The translations under genes and the position numbers were made by a program. The notes beneath the pieces are model-generated. The model had not been told where the DNA came from. It saw nothing but the letters and a program-made list of their open reading frames with translations, and searched no databases. Below are positions 9,367 to 23,506 of a stretch of 64,000 nt of DNA, one piece after another (the first letter of the stretch is position 1; every line of letters starts with the position of its first letter). Origin of the DNA: Erysipelothrix sp. HDW6A (GTDB taxonomy: Bacteria > Bacillota_I > Bacilli_A > Erysipelotrichales > Erysipelotrichaceae); NCBI RefSeq assembly GCF_011400295.1, contig NZ_CP049859.1, forward strand, positions 1,426,001-1,490,000, given 5' to 3'.

Positions 9367-11225
9367 CTATTCATTGTTACTTTGTTCTTCTAAAATCAAG
9401 GCATTCTCAGTCCACTCATCCTCGAGTTGCTTGATTTCCACATGGATTGCATCAATTTCTTGATTCAAATTATCCATTTTTTGTGGATCGTGATAATAAT
9501 CTTCATCAAAGCGCAACTCTCTGTGTAATTCAAGCTGCTCATGAAGATCGGGTAAGAGTAATTCTATTTTCTGTTGTCTATTTTTTATACGTTTAATTTG
9601 TTGGTACGCTTCTTTAGAGGTTTCTTTTTTCTCATTAACAGCTTTCTTTTCTTCATGAGCTATTTCTTGAATCGAACGTGCTTCATGTCGAATTATCCCA
9701 TCTTGAATCACAAATACGTCACTTGCTAGTTTATCAATGAAATATCGGTCATGAGAAACAAAAATCATGGTTCCATCAAAGTTTTCTAAAGCTTTTTCTA
9801 AAGCTTCTTTGCCTTGAATATCAAGGTGGTTCGTAGGCTCATCAAGAATTAGTAAGTTATCGCCACTAAGCATTAGCTTGATTAATGATAAGCGTACTCT
9901 TTCTCCACCTGAGAGAACACCTACAGATTTAAAGACATCATCCCTTTGAAAAGGAATCGTCCTAGTGCTTGACGAATTTCAGTGTGATCAAGTTCAGGGA
10001 AATCATCCCATACTTCTTCTAGAACTGTTTTGTTCATCGAGAAGTTAAGAAGTTGTTGGTCAAAATATCCCATTTCAATTTGATGCCCTAAGAGCATTTC
10101 ACCTTGAAGTGGTGGAAGTTTTCCTGCTAGTGTTTTTAATAAAGTAGATTTTCCTGTTCCGTTATCTCCAACTATGGCGTAACGATGCCCTCTCTCAAAG
10201 GTATAGGTCATTGATAAGAGTGGTTTGTCATATCCTACAGCAAGTTCACTAATTGAAAGTACTTCTTTACCACCTCGTAACTTCGATTTAAAATTAGCCT
10301 TAAACTCTCGTTTCTTGACATCAATCTTTTCAAGTTTATCCATACGGTCGAGATACTTAATTTTTGATTGCGCAAAAGCAGCTTTGCTACGTTTAAAGCG
10401 GAACTTCTCAATTAACTTTTCAAGACGTTCGATTTCACGCTGTTGATTTTGGAACTTAATATTATGGCGTTCAATATTCTTCTCTTTTAGTACTTGATAA
10501 CCACTATAGTTACTCTCATAACGTTCTGCTTGGTAGTTCTCAATTTCAATTACGACACGACAAACTCTATCTAGGAATAAACGGTCATGGGATACAATTA
10601 CTACAGCACCATCATAGGAACTCAAGTATCCTTCAAGCCACTCAATCGTAGATATATCTAAGTGGTTTGTAGGTTCGTCCAAAAACAATACGTCAGGTTT
10701 ACTAAGTAATAATCGAATAAACGCAAGACGTGTTATTTGACCCCCAGAAAATGTATTTAAGGGTCTTTCTAAATCTTCTACAGTAAAATTAAATTTTGTA
10801 AGGATGGTATGTATTTCTGTTTCATAGGTGTATCCACCCAGTCTTAGAAAGGACTGTTGAACACGGTCATATTGTTTCAATACTGCATCGCTATGATCCG
10901 TAAGCATCGTTGTTTCTAATGACTCCAAACGGTCTTTTAAAACAAACAGCTCTTTGAACGCTTCATTAAAGTAATCTTTAACTGTGATACTTATGTCATC
11001 GAGATGAAGTTGTTCTAAGAATCCAATGCGTATATTTGATGCCCAAAATACATCTCCTGAATCAAGACTCTCAGTTCCTTGAAGAATATGAAAAAGCGTT
11101 GTTTTACCAACGCCATTGGCACCAATAATCGCTACTTTTTCACGTTCATCAATTTTTAAGTTTAGATTTTTAAAAAGTTCTTGTGAGCCAAAAGATTTAT
11201 TGGCAGCACGTACATTCACAATCAT
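9367..11225 (-). CDS. ABC-F family ATPase (frameshifted)
   Basis: Soluble protein with two ABC domains and no membrane part, as in the ribosome-binding ABC-F family. The first domain has GANGVGKTTL (about residues 35-44), signature FSGGQ and LDEPTNHLD; the second has GDNGTGKSTL. The uninterrupted frame from 11225 stops near 9921 in the middle of the second domain. One added G in the GGG run (plus-strand CCC at 9942-9944) joins it to the rest: GDDVFKSVGVLSGGERVRLS, then LDEPTNHLD and a charged coiled-coil tail. The repaired protein has about 620 residues, like YdiF/Uup. The exact ABC-F subgroup is uncertain. Confidence 0.9.
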
Positions 11226-11238
11226 AATAAATCCCCTG

Positions 11239-12522
11239 TTATTTTTCTATTTCACTTATAATTGCATCAGCTAAAGCCTGTGCAATTTTATCTTTTTCGC
11301 TAAACCATGCTTGATATGTATCTGGATTGGATATATATCCAAACTCCACTATCACGGAGTGCATGGCTCTATTACTGTTTTGCGCAAAGCTGTTTAATGC
11401 TTTGTAACGGTCATTAACAGTTCCAGCGCCTGTTAACTTTCCACCCGTTTCTCTCAAGATTGCATTCAAATCGAGACCTTCGAACAGAGACGTTCTAAAT
11501 ATCCCCTTTTGGGAACTCCCATAATCATAAAGAGGTAATGAAGTTTTTGATGCTAGTTCATTCGCAATTTTTACTGCAAAATCAGAAGTTGATTTATTTG
11601 AGTAAATAGCAGTTGCTCCCTTAGTATCTGGTTTTGTATCATAAACCATTGATAAATGAATGTAATACTTTGCATCAACATTGTATGCATCTTCAATACG
11701 TCCACCTTCTCCATGGAAGTTCTTACCTTTAGTTTTGTCTCTCGCAATTTTAGCTCTATAACCATTTTCGCTAAGAATTGATTGTACCTTTTCAGCCATT
11801 TCATACATTTCTTTAGATTCAATAAAGTCGTTATACGATAAACCAGGTGTCATATACCCTCTTCCATCATCAAACAGACCATTAGGGTCTAATACAATAT
11901 CAAATCCTGTTGGGTCTTGGCTAATATTCTTTACATCTAAGTAGACATATTGTGCATTTAGCGCTGGAACTCCTTCATTATTAAACATTGATTGATCTGC
12001 AATTAGACGAATTTCTTTGCCTTCTTTATTCTTTGAAATTGTCTTAAATGTTTCATTTATTTTAAAATTGGAAGTTAATCGATTTCTAGAAAAACCTTCC
12101 AATATTTGAATCTCATAGAAACCAGCTTGTAGCGTATCTAAGGGAATTTTATTATCGAGTTCTGATCCAAGTAAATAAACTTCCTCTTTATCGGTACAAA
12201 GATTTTTCAAGAAAATAGTACGACCAGTAAAGCCATCTGATTTATAAGGCGTATAAGTATCCTTGTAAAACCCCAGCGTCTGACCATAAAAACTATAGTC
12301 ATTCATTGATGTAAAGGATTCAGTATTATTGTTAATCATAATGTTACGAGAATCTTTTGCGTTGAGATTACAAATTGTATATGAGGTATCTACATGAGCA
12401 GTCTTTGGAAAGAATACAATAATAAGTGTTAGGGCCAAAGAAACCAAAACTATGATAAAAGGAACTACAATTCTGTAGTTCACTTTTTTTTCTTTAGGCA
12501 CATAATTAGAACGGTATTTCAT
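11239..12522 (-). CDS. Membrane-anchored amidase_3-like protein with altered zinc site
   Basis: I place the start at 12522 (MKYRSNYVPK) after GAAAGTG. One membrane helix lies near residues 20-40; about 180 extracellular residues of unknown fold follow. The C-terminal 230 residues resemble N-acetylmuramoyl-L-alanine amidases: FDIVLDPNG, EGGRIEDA, YYIHLSMVYDT and VIVEFGYISNPD match the order of the family motifs. However, the usual DPGHGG reads DPNGLFDDG, so the first zinc-binding histidine is missing. It may be inactive or a binding protein. It lies between asnS and the ABC-F gene. Confidence 0.72.
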   Translation of the reverse strand: MKYRSNYVPKEKKVNYRIVVPFIIVLVSLALTLIIVFFPKTAHVDTSYTICNLNAKDSRNIMINNNTESFTSMNDYSFYGQTLGFYKDTYTPYKSDGFTGRTIFLKNLCTDKEEVYLLGSELDNKIPLDTLQAGFYEIQILEGFSRNRLTSNFKINETFKTISKNKEGKEIRLIADQSMFNNEGVPALNAQYVYLDVKNISQDPTGFDIVLDPNGLFDDGRGYMTPGLSYNDFIESKEMYEMAEKVQSILSENGYRAKIARDKTKGKNFHGEGGRIEDAYNVDAKYYIHLSMVYDTKPDTKGATAIYSNKSTSDFAVKIANELASKTSLPLYDYGSSQKGIFRTSLFEGLDLNAILRETGGKLTGAGTVNDRYKALNSFAQNSNRAMHSVIVEFGYISNPDTYQAWFSEKDKIAQALADAIISEIEK

Positions 12523-12539
12523 AAAAATCACTTTCTTTA

Positions 12540-13922
12540 CTAATAATCAAGATGTCTTGGTGTACGTGGGAAAGGTAGTACGTCACGAATGTTTTGCATA
12601 CCTGTGATATACATTAGGAATCTCTCAAATCCGATACCAAATCCAGCGTGTTTGACTCCACCATAACGGCGAAGGTCAAGATACCACTCTAATTGGTCTT
12701 TAGGAATTCCCATTTCATCCATTCTTTTTTTAAGATAATCAAGACGCTCTTCACGTTGTGATCCACCTACTAATTCCCCAACATAAGGAACTAATAAGTC
12801 ACATGCTGCGACAGTCTTGTTATCGTCATTCATACGCATGTAGAATGCTTTAATATCTTTAGGATAGTCTGTTAAAAATACAGGACCTTTTACAATCTCT
12901 TCACTAATATAACGTTCATGTTCTGATTGTAAATCAGTTCCCCACTCTACTTTATACTCGAAACGATCGTTTACTTTTTCTAGTAAGTCAATTGCTTCAG
13001 TATAAGTCATTCGTTTAAATTCACTTTGTACAAGTGACTCTAATTTTTCTAATAATGTTGTATCGATACGTTCATTGAAGAATTTCATTTCTTCAGGTGC
13101 ATTTTCAAGCACGTATTCAATACAATACTTAACTAAATCTTCAATTAAGTTCATATCGTCTTCTAAATCTGCAAATGCTATTTCAGGTTCAATCATCCAG
13201 AACTCGCTTGCATGACGTGCAGTATTTGAGTTTTCTGCTCTAAATGTTGGTCCAAATGTATAAGTGTCTCTAAATGCTAATGCAAATGCTTCAGCATGAA
13301 GTTGTCCTGATACAGTTAAACTAGCTTTACGTCCAAAGAAGTCCTTCTCATAATCACCATCTGTGCGTGTTGTGACATGGAATGATTCTCCAGCACCTTC
13401 AGCATCGTTACCAGTAATGATTGGTGTATGAACATAGACAAAACCTTGGTTTTGGAAGAACTCATGAATTGCCATAGAAAGCACTGAACGAACACGGAAC
13501 ACTGCCATAAAGGTATTCGTACGTGTACGTAAATGAGCAATCTCACGAAGATACTCATAACTATGACGTTTCTTTTGAAGCGGGTATTCAGAACTTGCAG
13601 CTCCTTCTAGAACTACTTCTGTTACTTCAATTTCAAAAGGTTGACGACCATCTGGTGTTTTCTTAAATAGTCCTGTTACAGTTACTGCTGTACCAGTTCC
13701 ATATTTACCAATTTCGTCATAGTTTTCTAATTCTGCAGCATAAACACACTGCGCATTTCTAAAATACGTTCCATCATTAAGTTCAATGAAACCTACATTT
13801 TTCCCCTTACGGTTTGTACGAATCCAACCTTGTAGTTGAATATACTCAATTGCATCTACTTCTATCTCTGAGCCATAAGCGAGTAAATCATAACACTCAC
13901 GAATTGTTAAATATGAAATCAT
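12540..13922 (-). CDS. asnS: Asparaginyl-tRNA synthetase
   Basis: Class IIb synthetase that charges tRNA-Asn. The 460-residue protein has the N-terminal OB-fold anticodon-binding domain ([23 protein letters not shown]), motif 2 around [24 protein letters not shown] and motif 3 [29 protein letters not shown] at the end. The AENS and final GIGFERF blocks identify AsnRS rather than AspRS. No T-box leader is visible. It starts 11 bases after the rex stop and is likely cotranscribed with it. Confidence 0.97.
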   Translation of the reverse strand: MISYLTIRECYDLLAYGSEIEVDAIEYIQLQGWIRTNRKGKNVGFIELNDGTYFRNAQCVYAAELENYDEIGKYGTGTAVTVTGLFKKTPDGRQPFEIEVTEVVLEGAASSEYPLQKKRHSYEYLREIAHLRTRTNTFMAVFRVRSVLSMAIHEFFQNQGFVYVHTPIITGNDAEGAGESFHVTTRTDGDYEKDFFGRKASLTVSGQLHAEAFALAFRDTYTFGPTFRAENSNTARHASEFWMIEPEIAFADLEDDMNLIEDLVKYCIEYVLENAPEEMKFFNERIDTTLLEKLESLVQSEFKRMTYTEAIDLLEKVNDRFEYKVEWGTDLQSEHERYISEEIVKGPVFLTDYPKDIKAFYMRMNDDNKTVAACDLLVPYVGELVGGSQREERLDYLKKRMDEMGIPKDQLEWYLDLRRYGGVKHAGFGIGFERFLMYITGMQNIRDVLPFPRTPRHLDY

Positions 13923-13933
13923 TAAGCCACCTC

Positions 13934-14560
13934 TTATCGAATATTGTTTGTTTGGAATATTAATTCTTGAATTGTTGAAACAACATCAACTGTTTTTACT
14001 ACGACATCTTTTGGAACTTGGATATGTTCACTTGAAAAGTCTACGATACCAACGATTCCAAGGTCTACTAGTCGATCAATTGTTTCTTGTACATTTTTGG
14101 ATACTGTAACGATAGCGATACGGCATCCTTCTGGCATACGAGTTTCTAGTTCACTCATATGGTAAATAGGAATATCTGATGCTTCTCCCAGTTTGTTTGG
14201 ATCGACATCGAAACCACAAACTATTTCACCTACAACGTGATTCCAACGGTTGTAGTTTAAAATAGCACGTCCTAGATTACCAGCACCTACTAATATTAAC
14301 TTTTCTTCAAAGCTTACACCTAGAAGATTATCAAAAGTTTCTATCAATGACTTAACATCATATCCATACCCTTGTTTACCAAGTGATCCGATGAATGAAA
14401 AATCACGACGAATTGTTGTAGATTCTATATCTACGAATAGTGAAAGTTCACGTGATAAAATGCGTTCAACTCCCATATTGTAGAGTTTTCTTAAAGCTTT
14501 TAAATATATTGGATACCTTTGCATTGTAGCCTTAGGTACATTAGCTGTTACTTGATTCAT
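13934..14560 (-). CDS. rex: Redox-sensing transcriptional repressor Rex
   Basis: NADH/NAD+-responsive DNA-binding repressor of fermentation and respiration genes. Residues 1-75 form the winged helix ([39 protein letters not shown]), and residues 88-100 hold the Rossmann NAD-binding motif [13 protein letters not shown]. At 208 residues it is full length. GGTGGTGAT provides the ribosome binding site. I see no clear Rex operator in the 60 bases upstream. Confidence 0.95.
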   Translation of the reverse strand: MNQVTANVPKATMQRYPIYLKALRKLYNMGVERILSRELSLFVDIESTTIRRDFSFIGSLGKQGYGYDVKSLIETFDNLLGVSFEEKLILVGAGNLGRAILNYNRWNHVVGEIVCGFDVDPNKLGEASDIPIYHMSELETRMPEGCRIAIVTVSKNVQETIDRLVDLGIVGIVDFSSEHIQVPKDVVVKTVDVVSTIQELIFQTNNIR

Positions 14561-14619
14561 TTGATATCACCACCACTGTAATCATACCATAACGACTCTT
14601 TCATATCTATGTGAATAAA

Positions 14620-15623
14620 TTAATAATCATTCAGTTGTTTGTTAGATAATGCCGATATTTCACAACTTGCAACAATTCCTTTATTAAAACATGTATAAGC
14701 AGCTAGACCTATCATTGCAGCTTGATCCATACATGCCCATAATGGAGGTTGTAGGATGTTTAAGTCTGGATATGTGGTCTTTAATCCTTCAACTTGTTTT
14801 CTTACTTCACTATTTGCAGCTACCCCCCCGCAAGGACAAATGATTTAACATCATATCTTTCAAGAGCAATATTAACGCGACTCATCAAGTTATCAACTGC
14901 CGCATGTTGAAATGCATATGCCATATCATCGACATTGAGCTCTCTATTTTCACGTTCTTCACGTAAAATTGACTGACGAACAGCAGACTTTAAGCCACTA
15001 AATGAAAAGTCTAAGTCATTTTCTGTCTTTACCTTTGGCAAGGTGTAGTGTACTTTACCGTTTTGTGCTCGCTTATCAATAATTGGACCACCTGGATAAG
15101 ATAAATCCATTAATCGAGCTACTTTGTCATAGGCTTCCCCTACTGCATCATCTTGGGTCTTACCAATTACTTCGAATTTGTAATCATCTTCCATAAGTAC
15201 AAGCTCTGTATGTCCACCAGAAACAACTAAAGCTAGTAATGGAAACTCTAATGTTCCAGATAATTTATTTGCATAAATATGACCTGCAATATGATGAACA
15301 GGTATTAATGGTTTGTTTAAAGACCAAGCCAGTGTCTTAGCAGCCATAACACCGATATGTAATGAACCAATAAGACCCGGTCCTTGTGTTACTGCAATAG
15401 CGTCAATGTCATCAAAGGACTTATCTGCTTTTTGTAAAGCATCACGTATTACAAAGTTTACGTTTTCAACATGAAGTCTTGAAGCAACTTCTGGGAAAAC
15501 TCCACCATATTCTTTATGTACATCAATTTGTGACGCTACGATATTTGATAATACTGTTTGACCATCCTCAACGATAGCTACAGAAGTTTCATCACAACTT
15601 GATTCGATTGCTAATATAATCAT
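14620..15623 (-). CDS. tsaD: tRNA t6A37 threonylcarbamoyltransferase TsaD (frameshifted)
   Basis: Catalytic subunit for N6-threonylcarbamoyladenosine at tRNA position 37, working with TsaB, TsaE and TsaC. The iron-binding HHIAGH motif is at residues 110-115; ESSCDETS and GPGLIGSLHIG are also present. The open frame stops after SFVLAGG at 14820 because a run of seven G (plus-strand C at 14823-14829) leads into TAG. With eight G it continues VAANSEVRKQV through PPLWACMDQAAMIGLAAY to a stop at 14620-14622, giving the normal length of about 334 residues. t6A is essential in most bacteria, so the break is probably not real. Confidence 0.94.
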
Positions 15624-16039
15624 TCCATCACCTTCCTCATTACCAAGGCATCATTACTTCCATAGTAATTTTTGCGCCTTGATAGAATTTCAAAACCATG
15701 TTTACTATAAAAAGACAGTGCTTTCGTATTTACTTCATTAACTTCAAGAAAGACATCTTTGTTTTCATTCATAGACAAACCCTCAAGTAATAAGCTACTT
15801 GCAATGCCCTTGTTTCTATTACGTTCATTGACAATCACTTGGTGTATTTCCATAAAATCATAAGAGATACCAAATATGATTAAACCCTGAATATCATTCT
15901 CAAATTCATATACAAGAAACAGAGAATTTTCATCATTTATAGAGCTTAGATACTCATTCCTTGACCATCTTGCAAGAGATTGATCTTGTGCTAGTTTCAT
16001 AACCCAATCAATGTCGGATTCATTTGCTTTTCTTATCAT
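15620..16039 (-). CDS. rimI: RimI-like GNAT N-acetyltransferase
   Basis: Small acetyltransferase of the GNAT fold (139 residues), expected to acetylate the N-terminus of ribosomal protein S18 or others. The acetyl-CoA loop is seen in VNERNRNKGIASSLLLEG (R/Q-x-x-G-x-G/A form), and the ending SFYSKHGFEILSRRKNYYG is typical. It overlaps tsaD by four bases and tsaB by one, the common tsaB-rimI-tsaD arrangement. Confidence 0.9.
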   Translation of the reverse strand: MIRKANESDIDWVMKLAQDQSLARWSRNEYLSSINDENSLFLVYEFENDIQGLIIFGISYDFMEIHQVIVNERNRNKGIASSLLLEGLSMNENKDVFLEVNEVNTKALSFYSKHGFEILSRRKNYYGSNDALVMRKVME

Positions 16040-16605
16040 TACTTTAAATACTGTGGTACTAATGTATCAACTTGTAATACTTCATTCCAAGATTTTTTTA
16101 CATCAAAGATATTTTTAATAATTGATGGATATGAAACATCTTGACCATTCAGTAAGTGCACATCACCAAACATTAGAAGGTTCAAATCATTGATTTCATC
16201 AATAGAATAAACTCTTTCATCCTTAATTTCTCCATTAGTAATTATTGCCCCGAATACGCGTTTTGAACGTGCATCAATAAATGCAAAGCCATCATTAGCG
16301 CCCATTAGAGAAATTAAAGTATTAATCGTATATATTTTCACTTTAGGATGTCCTATCGCAAATACTTTAGTAAAGGTAATACCAATACGAGTTCCTGTAT
16401 AACTTCCAGGACCTTCAGTAACTACTATTTCACCTATATCTTCAACAGTTAAACCGTTTCGAGTTAAAAGTTTATCAATTTCTGGAATAAGTAATTCTGA
16501 ATGTTGTTTCTTTATGACTTCCTGATATGAGTCAATAACTTTCTCTTCATTCGCAAGCCCAATGGCTAATATTGAATGCGAAGTATCAATAATCAATGTA
16601 ATCAT
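16039..16605 (-). CDS. tsaB: tRNA t6A biosynthesis protein TsaB
   Basis: Scaffold partner of TsaD in t6A formation. It shares the ASKHA-fold start MITLIIDTSHSILAIGL and the motif EGPGSYTGTRIGITFTK near residue 65-81, with the remaining C-terminal half weakly conserved. At 188 residues it is slightly shorter than usual. It overlaps tsaE by four bases. Confidence 0.93.
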   Translation of the reverse strand: MITLIIDTSHSILAIGLANEEKVIDSYQEVIKKQHSELLIPEIDKLLTRNGLTVEDIGEIVVTEGPGSYTGTRIGITFTKVFAIGHPKVKIYTINTLISLMGANDGFAFIDARSKRVFGAIITNGEIKDERVYSIDEINDLNLLMFGDVHLLNGQDVSYPSIIKNIFDVKKSWNEVLQVDTLVPQYLK

Positions 16606-17024
16606 ATGCTTGTCCCCTCAAATTTTATTGTACGAGTATTCTCATCAATGTAATTTATTGAAATAGTAACGTCCACTTCAAAATCAATATCATCGAGAAA
16701 TTGTCCCCACTCTAATACGACAACGTTCTCATCATCAATTAAGTCATAGAGTCCTAGTGTATCTGAGCTTACAGTTTCTAATCTGTATGCATCGATATGC
16801 TTTAAATTAAGTCTTCCTTCATATTCTTTTAATAGAGTAAATGTTGGACTTGTAATTGTATCACTAATGTCCAAGCCTTTGGCTAACCCCTTTGTAAAAG
16901 CAGTTTTACCTACTCCTAAATCACCGACTAAAGATATAACACAACCTTTGCCTATTTGTTTTCCAAAGTTTTGTGCAATTTCCATTGTCTCATTAACTGA
17001 ATGTGTTGTATATTCTTTTATCAT
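16602..17024 (-). CDS. tsaE: tRNA t6A biosynthesis ATPase TsaE
   Basis: P-loop ATPase that resets the TsaBD complex. Walker A GDLGVGKT is at residues 34-41, then SPTFTLLKEYEG and HIDAYRLE, all family signatures; 140 residues is standard. It is the first gene downstream of the rRNA operon terminator and has its own promoter, so the t6A cluster does not depend on rRNA read-through. Confidence 0.96.
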   Translation of the reverse strand: MIKEYTTHSVNETMEIAQNFGKQIGKGCVISLVGDLGVGKTAFTKGLAKGLDISDTITSPTFTLLKEYEGRLNLKHIDAYRLETVSSDTLGLYDLIDDENVVVLEWGQFLDDIDFEVDVTISINYIDENTRTIKFEGTSI

Positions 17025-17043
17025 CTTACTATCACCGTTCTAA

Positions 17044-17052
17044 ATTATATCA
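17044..17052 (-). promoter_or_regulatory. Extended -10 promoter of the tsaE cluster
   Basis: On the minus strand, TGA followed by the perfect hexamer TATAAT (plus 17044-17049) lies about 20 bases upstream of the tsaE start. There is no good -35 box. Confidence 0.6.
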
Positions 17053-17070
17053 TAATTCTGATCAAAAGAT

Positions 17071-17097
17071 AAAAAAGGAACACCGAGAAGGTGTTCC
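17071..17097 (-). terminator. rRNA operon terminator
   Basis: On the minus strand, GGAACACC-TTCTC-GGTGTTCC is followed by six T residues, just after the 5S rRNA 3' end. The eight-pair stem is strong. Confidence 0.92.
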
Positions 17098-17101
17098 GAA
17101 T

Positions 17102-17216
17102 TACCTGGCAATGAGCTATCTTCACTAGAGCGTGCCTAGCTATTGTCGCCGCTAAAGTGCTTAACTTCTGTGTTCGGGATGGGAACAGGTGTGACCACTT
17201 CGCAACTATCACCAGA
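17102..17216 (-). rRNA. rrf: 5S ribosomal RNA
   Basis: Read on the minus strand, the segment begins CTGGTGATAGTTGCGAAGTGG, contains CCCATCCCGAACACAGAAGT and ends near GCCAGGTAA; these are the universal 5S blocks. It is the last gene of the 16S-23S-5S operon. Ends are good to a few bases. Confidence 0.94.
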
Positions 17217-17246
17217 TCAATTGCTTTTGCTGAGAGATAATCTCTC

Positions 17247-17260
17247 AAAACTGAATAATA
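17247..17260 (-). repeat. 23S processing stem, 3' arm
   Basis: AAAACTGAATAATA here is exactly complementary to TATTATTCAGTTTT at 20380-20393 on the other side of the 23S gene. In the transcript the two would pair and form an RNase III processing stem. Confidence 0.75.
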
Positions 17261-17300
17261 AAGTGTGACGTTTAGTTCTTTTCAAATAGTTGTGGTGTGT

Positions 17301-20207
<2,907 letters not shown>

Positions 20208-20379
20208 CATGGTTTTGCGCCTGATTGTTTAAAATCAGTTTTTGTGTTTATCAGCTGTTGATAAACGTGTGTTCGCTTTGCTTAAGTTACTGTTTGTTTA
20301 ACTTGATGTAAATCTAGTTTTCAACTATTCGAAAAGACCTACTGATGTCTATATCTCTATTTCTATCTATTGTCTTCTC

Positions 20380-20393
20380 TATTATTCAGTTTT
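20380..20393 (-). repeat. 23S processing stem, 5' arm
   Basis: Complement of the arm at 17247-17260. The 16S-23S spacer (about 20208-20496) holds this arm and the 16S arm but no tRNA gene. Confidence 0.75.
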
Positions 20394-20438
20394 CAAAGAT
20401 CATTCATTTCTTCTGAGATTCTTATTAAAAAGCCTCTC

Positions 20439-20455
20439 AAAACTAAACAGGAAAC
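20439..20455 (-). repeat. 16S processing stem, 3' arm
   Basis: Seventeen bases (AAAACTAAACAGGAAAC) that are exactly complementary to 22093-22109. The pairing encloses the 16S gene. A further short match (GTCAATT / AATTGAC) extends the stem after a bulge. Confidence 0.8.
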
Positions 20456-20496
20456 TTTGTGTCAATTCCGCTTCTTTCTTAAGTGTATTACTCCTT

Positions 20497-22031
<1,535 letters not shown>

Positions 22032-22092
22032 TGATTCTTTCTCTTTAACTCTGACGAGTTTATTTCTATCTAAAATTACTATTGAAATTGAC

Positions 22093-22109
22093 GTTTCCTG
22101 TTTAGTTTT
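22093..22109 (-). repeat. 16S processing stem, 5' arm
   Basis: Exact complement of 20439-20455, located about 60 bases upstream of the mature 16S start. Confidence 0.8.
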
Positions 22110-22144
22110 CAAAGACCTTTTTGCGCTCTCTTGAGTGCCTTACT

Positions 22145-22173
22145 ATAATACTACTTCAAAATAGAATTGTCAA
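22145..22173 (-). promoter_or_regulatory. rRNA operon promoter
   Basis: On the minus strand a perfect TTGACA (plus 22168-22173) is 17 bases from TATTAT (22145-22150). The upstream bases to about 22210 are extremely A/T rich and could act as an UP element. It lies about 115 bases before the mature 16S. Confidence 0.88.
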
Positions 22174-22230
22174 CGAAATTACAACAATTATTTAAATATT
22201 TTTTTGAAGTATCAATATAGCCACTTAAAC

Positions 22231-22767
22231 CTACTTATGTTCATGAATATAGAGGTATCGATTAAAGTATTCGTAAATTTCTTTTTCTTTAAATGGCGAG
22301 AAATTTGATTTCACAACCTCAATCAATCGAGTCATTTCTTTTTCTACTGTATCAATAATCAAAGGACTATAATTCATTAGTTTTGAATGCAAAGTAAATT
22401 CATCTCGATCCAATACTTGATAGTTATGATCCGGGAACACTTTAAGATCCAAGTCATAATCTATATTCTTCAACGACTCTCCGTCATAAACACTTGGTGA
22501 CGCAAGGTTACAATAATAATAAACACCGCGGCTACGTATCATAGAGATTACGTTATACCAGCGTTTGAAGTAATAAAAACAAATTGCCGGTTCACGCGTG
22601 AACCAACGTCTACCATCCGCTTCAATGACCCATGTCTTATAAGTGATGAGTACAATTCGATCATCATCTACATCAAGAACAGTTCCACTCGACCAAGTAC
22701 GGTGTAGTGACCCATCATGTTTATAGCTTTGGATATAAATTACTTCTCCAACTTTTGGTTTCATCAT
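22231..22767 (-). CDS. DUF402 nucleoside tri/diphosphatase-like protein
   Basis: Resembles the DUF402 family (B. subtilis YgaC, S. aureus Ntdp), Mg-dependent phosphatases acting on nucleoside tri- and diphosphates. Visible family blocks are KHDGSLHRTW near the N-terminus, WFTREPAICFYYFKRWYNVI, YYYCNLASP, IDYDLDLKV and VLDRDEF. I prefer the ATG at 22767 (MMKPKVG), since the first in-frame ATG at 22776 is too close to AAAGGA. About 178 residues. It sits upstream of the rRNA promoter on the same strand. Confidence 0.85.
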   Translation of the reverse strand: MMKPKVGEVIYIQSYKHDGSLHRTWSSGTVLDVDDDRIVLITYKTWVIEADGRRWFTREPAICFYYFKRWYNVISMIRSRGVYYYCNLASPSVYDGESLKNIDYDLDLKVFPDHNYQVLDRDEFTLHSKLMNYSPLIIDTVEKEMTRLIEVVKSNFSPFKEKEIYEYFNRYLYIHEHK

Positions 22768-22836
22768 AGATATCATTCCTTTACATCATCATTCATTATA
22801 CAGATTCTTATTAAAGAAAAAAAGCCTATTCGGCTT

Positions 22837-23358
22837 TTAAAAGTTTTTTTCAAGTTTTGGTCTCACAAGTGTGACAATAATAAAACTGACAATCATTGTT
22901 GGAACCATGTACACAGCATTGTATGCCATAACTCCCCACAATACATTTCCTGGATAGTATTCTGCAAAGAATACCCAACCTGCAATGTTGTGGCACATAA
23001 ACCTTAGAAAGTTAGAAAAGATTACACCAAGAGGCAAGGCAAGTCCGCCTGCTTTTAAATCAGGAATTAATACAGATAGCGAGTACACCATATAAGCAAT
23101 AATGTAATCAAACATAAACTGACTTGCATTTAAGATGACTGGTGGCTCTACCATAAACATAAATAGGAATGAAATCAGTGAGACAATTAATGATTTCATA
23201 ACCCCTAAGTGATAACTTGCAAGAATTAAAGCAATAACACTTATTGATACACTTCCACCTTGAGGCATCTTAAATAACGAGAAAGTTACCGTTATATATT
23301 CCAGCACTCCAAACAACGCACTATAAAATGCGATTAACACCAAATCTTTTGTTTTCAT
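22837..23358 (-). CDS. thiT: ECF thiamine transporter S component ThiT
   Basis: Membrane substrate-binding component for thiamine uptake, which needs a shared EcfAA'T energizing module encoded elsewhere. The 173-residue protein has about six membrane helices. The conserved stretches GVLEYITV (N-terminal), NASQFMFDYIIAY and NFLRFMCHNIAGWVFFAEYYPG carry the thiamine-contacting aromatic, Glu and His residues. The start at 23358 (MKTKDLVLIAF) follows GGAGGTG; an upstream in-frame extension runs into the riboswitch region. The TPP riboswitch upstream confirms the substrate. Confidence 0.95.
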   Translation of the reverse strand: MKTKDLVLIAFYSALFGVLEYITVTFSLFKMPQGGSVSISVIALILASYHLGVMKSLIVSLISFLFMFMVEPPVILNASQFMFDYIIAYMVYSLSVLIPDLKAGGLALPLGVIFSNFLRFMCHNIAGWVFFAEYYPGNVLWGVMAYNAVYMVPTMIVSFIIVTLVRPKLEKNF

Positions 23359-23394
23359 AAAAAAACACCTCCACACGAGGCGCAAGGAAAAAAA

Positions 23395-23478
23395 GTTTGA
23401 ACTCCCTACGCTAGCTCTATCTAGATCAGGTGATTAAGGGTTTTATCTCAGCTTGTTACAGCACCCCTGTTCACGTTT
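23395..23478 (-). promoter_or_regulatory. TPP riboswitch (THI element)
   Basis: On the minus strand the segment has the classic order AGGGGTGCTG, CTGAGAT, ACCCTT, ACCTGATCTAGATA and AGCGTAGGGA. This is the thiamine pyrophosphate aptamer. Between it and the thiT start, CCTC-GTGTG-GAGG could form a small hairpin over the ribosome binding site, suggesting control of translation; this last part is inference. Confidence 0.95.
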
Positions 23479-23506
23479 TTAATTATAAGTCATTTATTAC
23501 TGAGTT

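Noticed and set aside
20208..20496. tRNA genes in the 16S-23S spacer
   Set aside because: No cloverleaf or T-loop motif is present; the spacer holds only processing arms.
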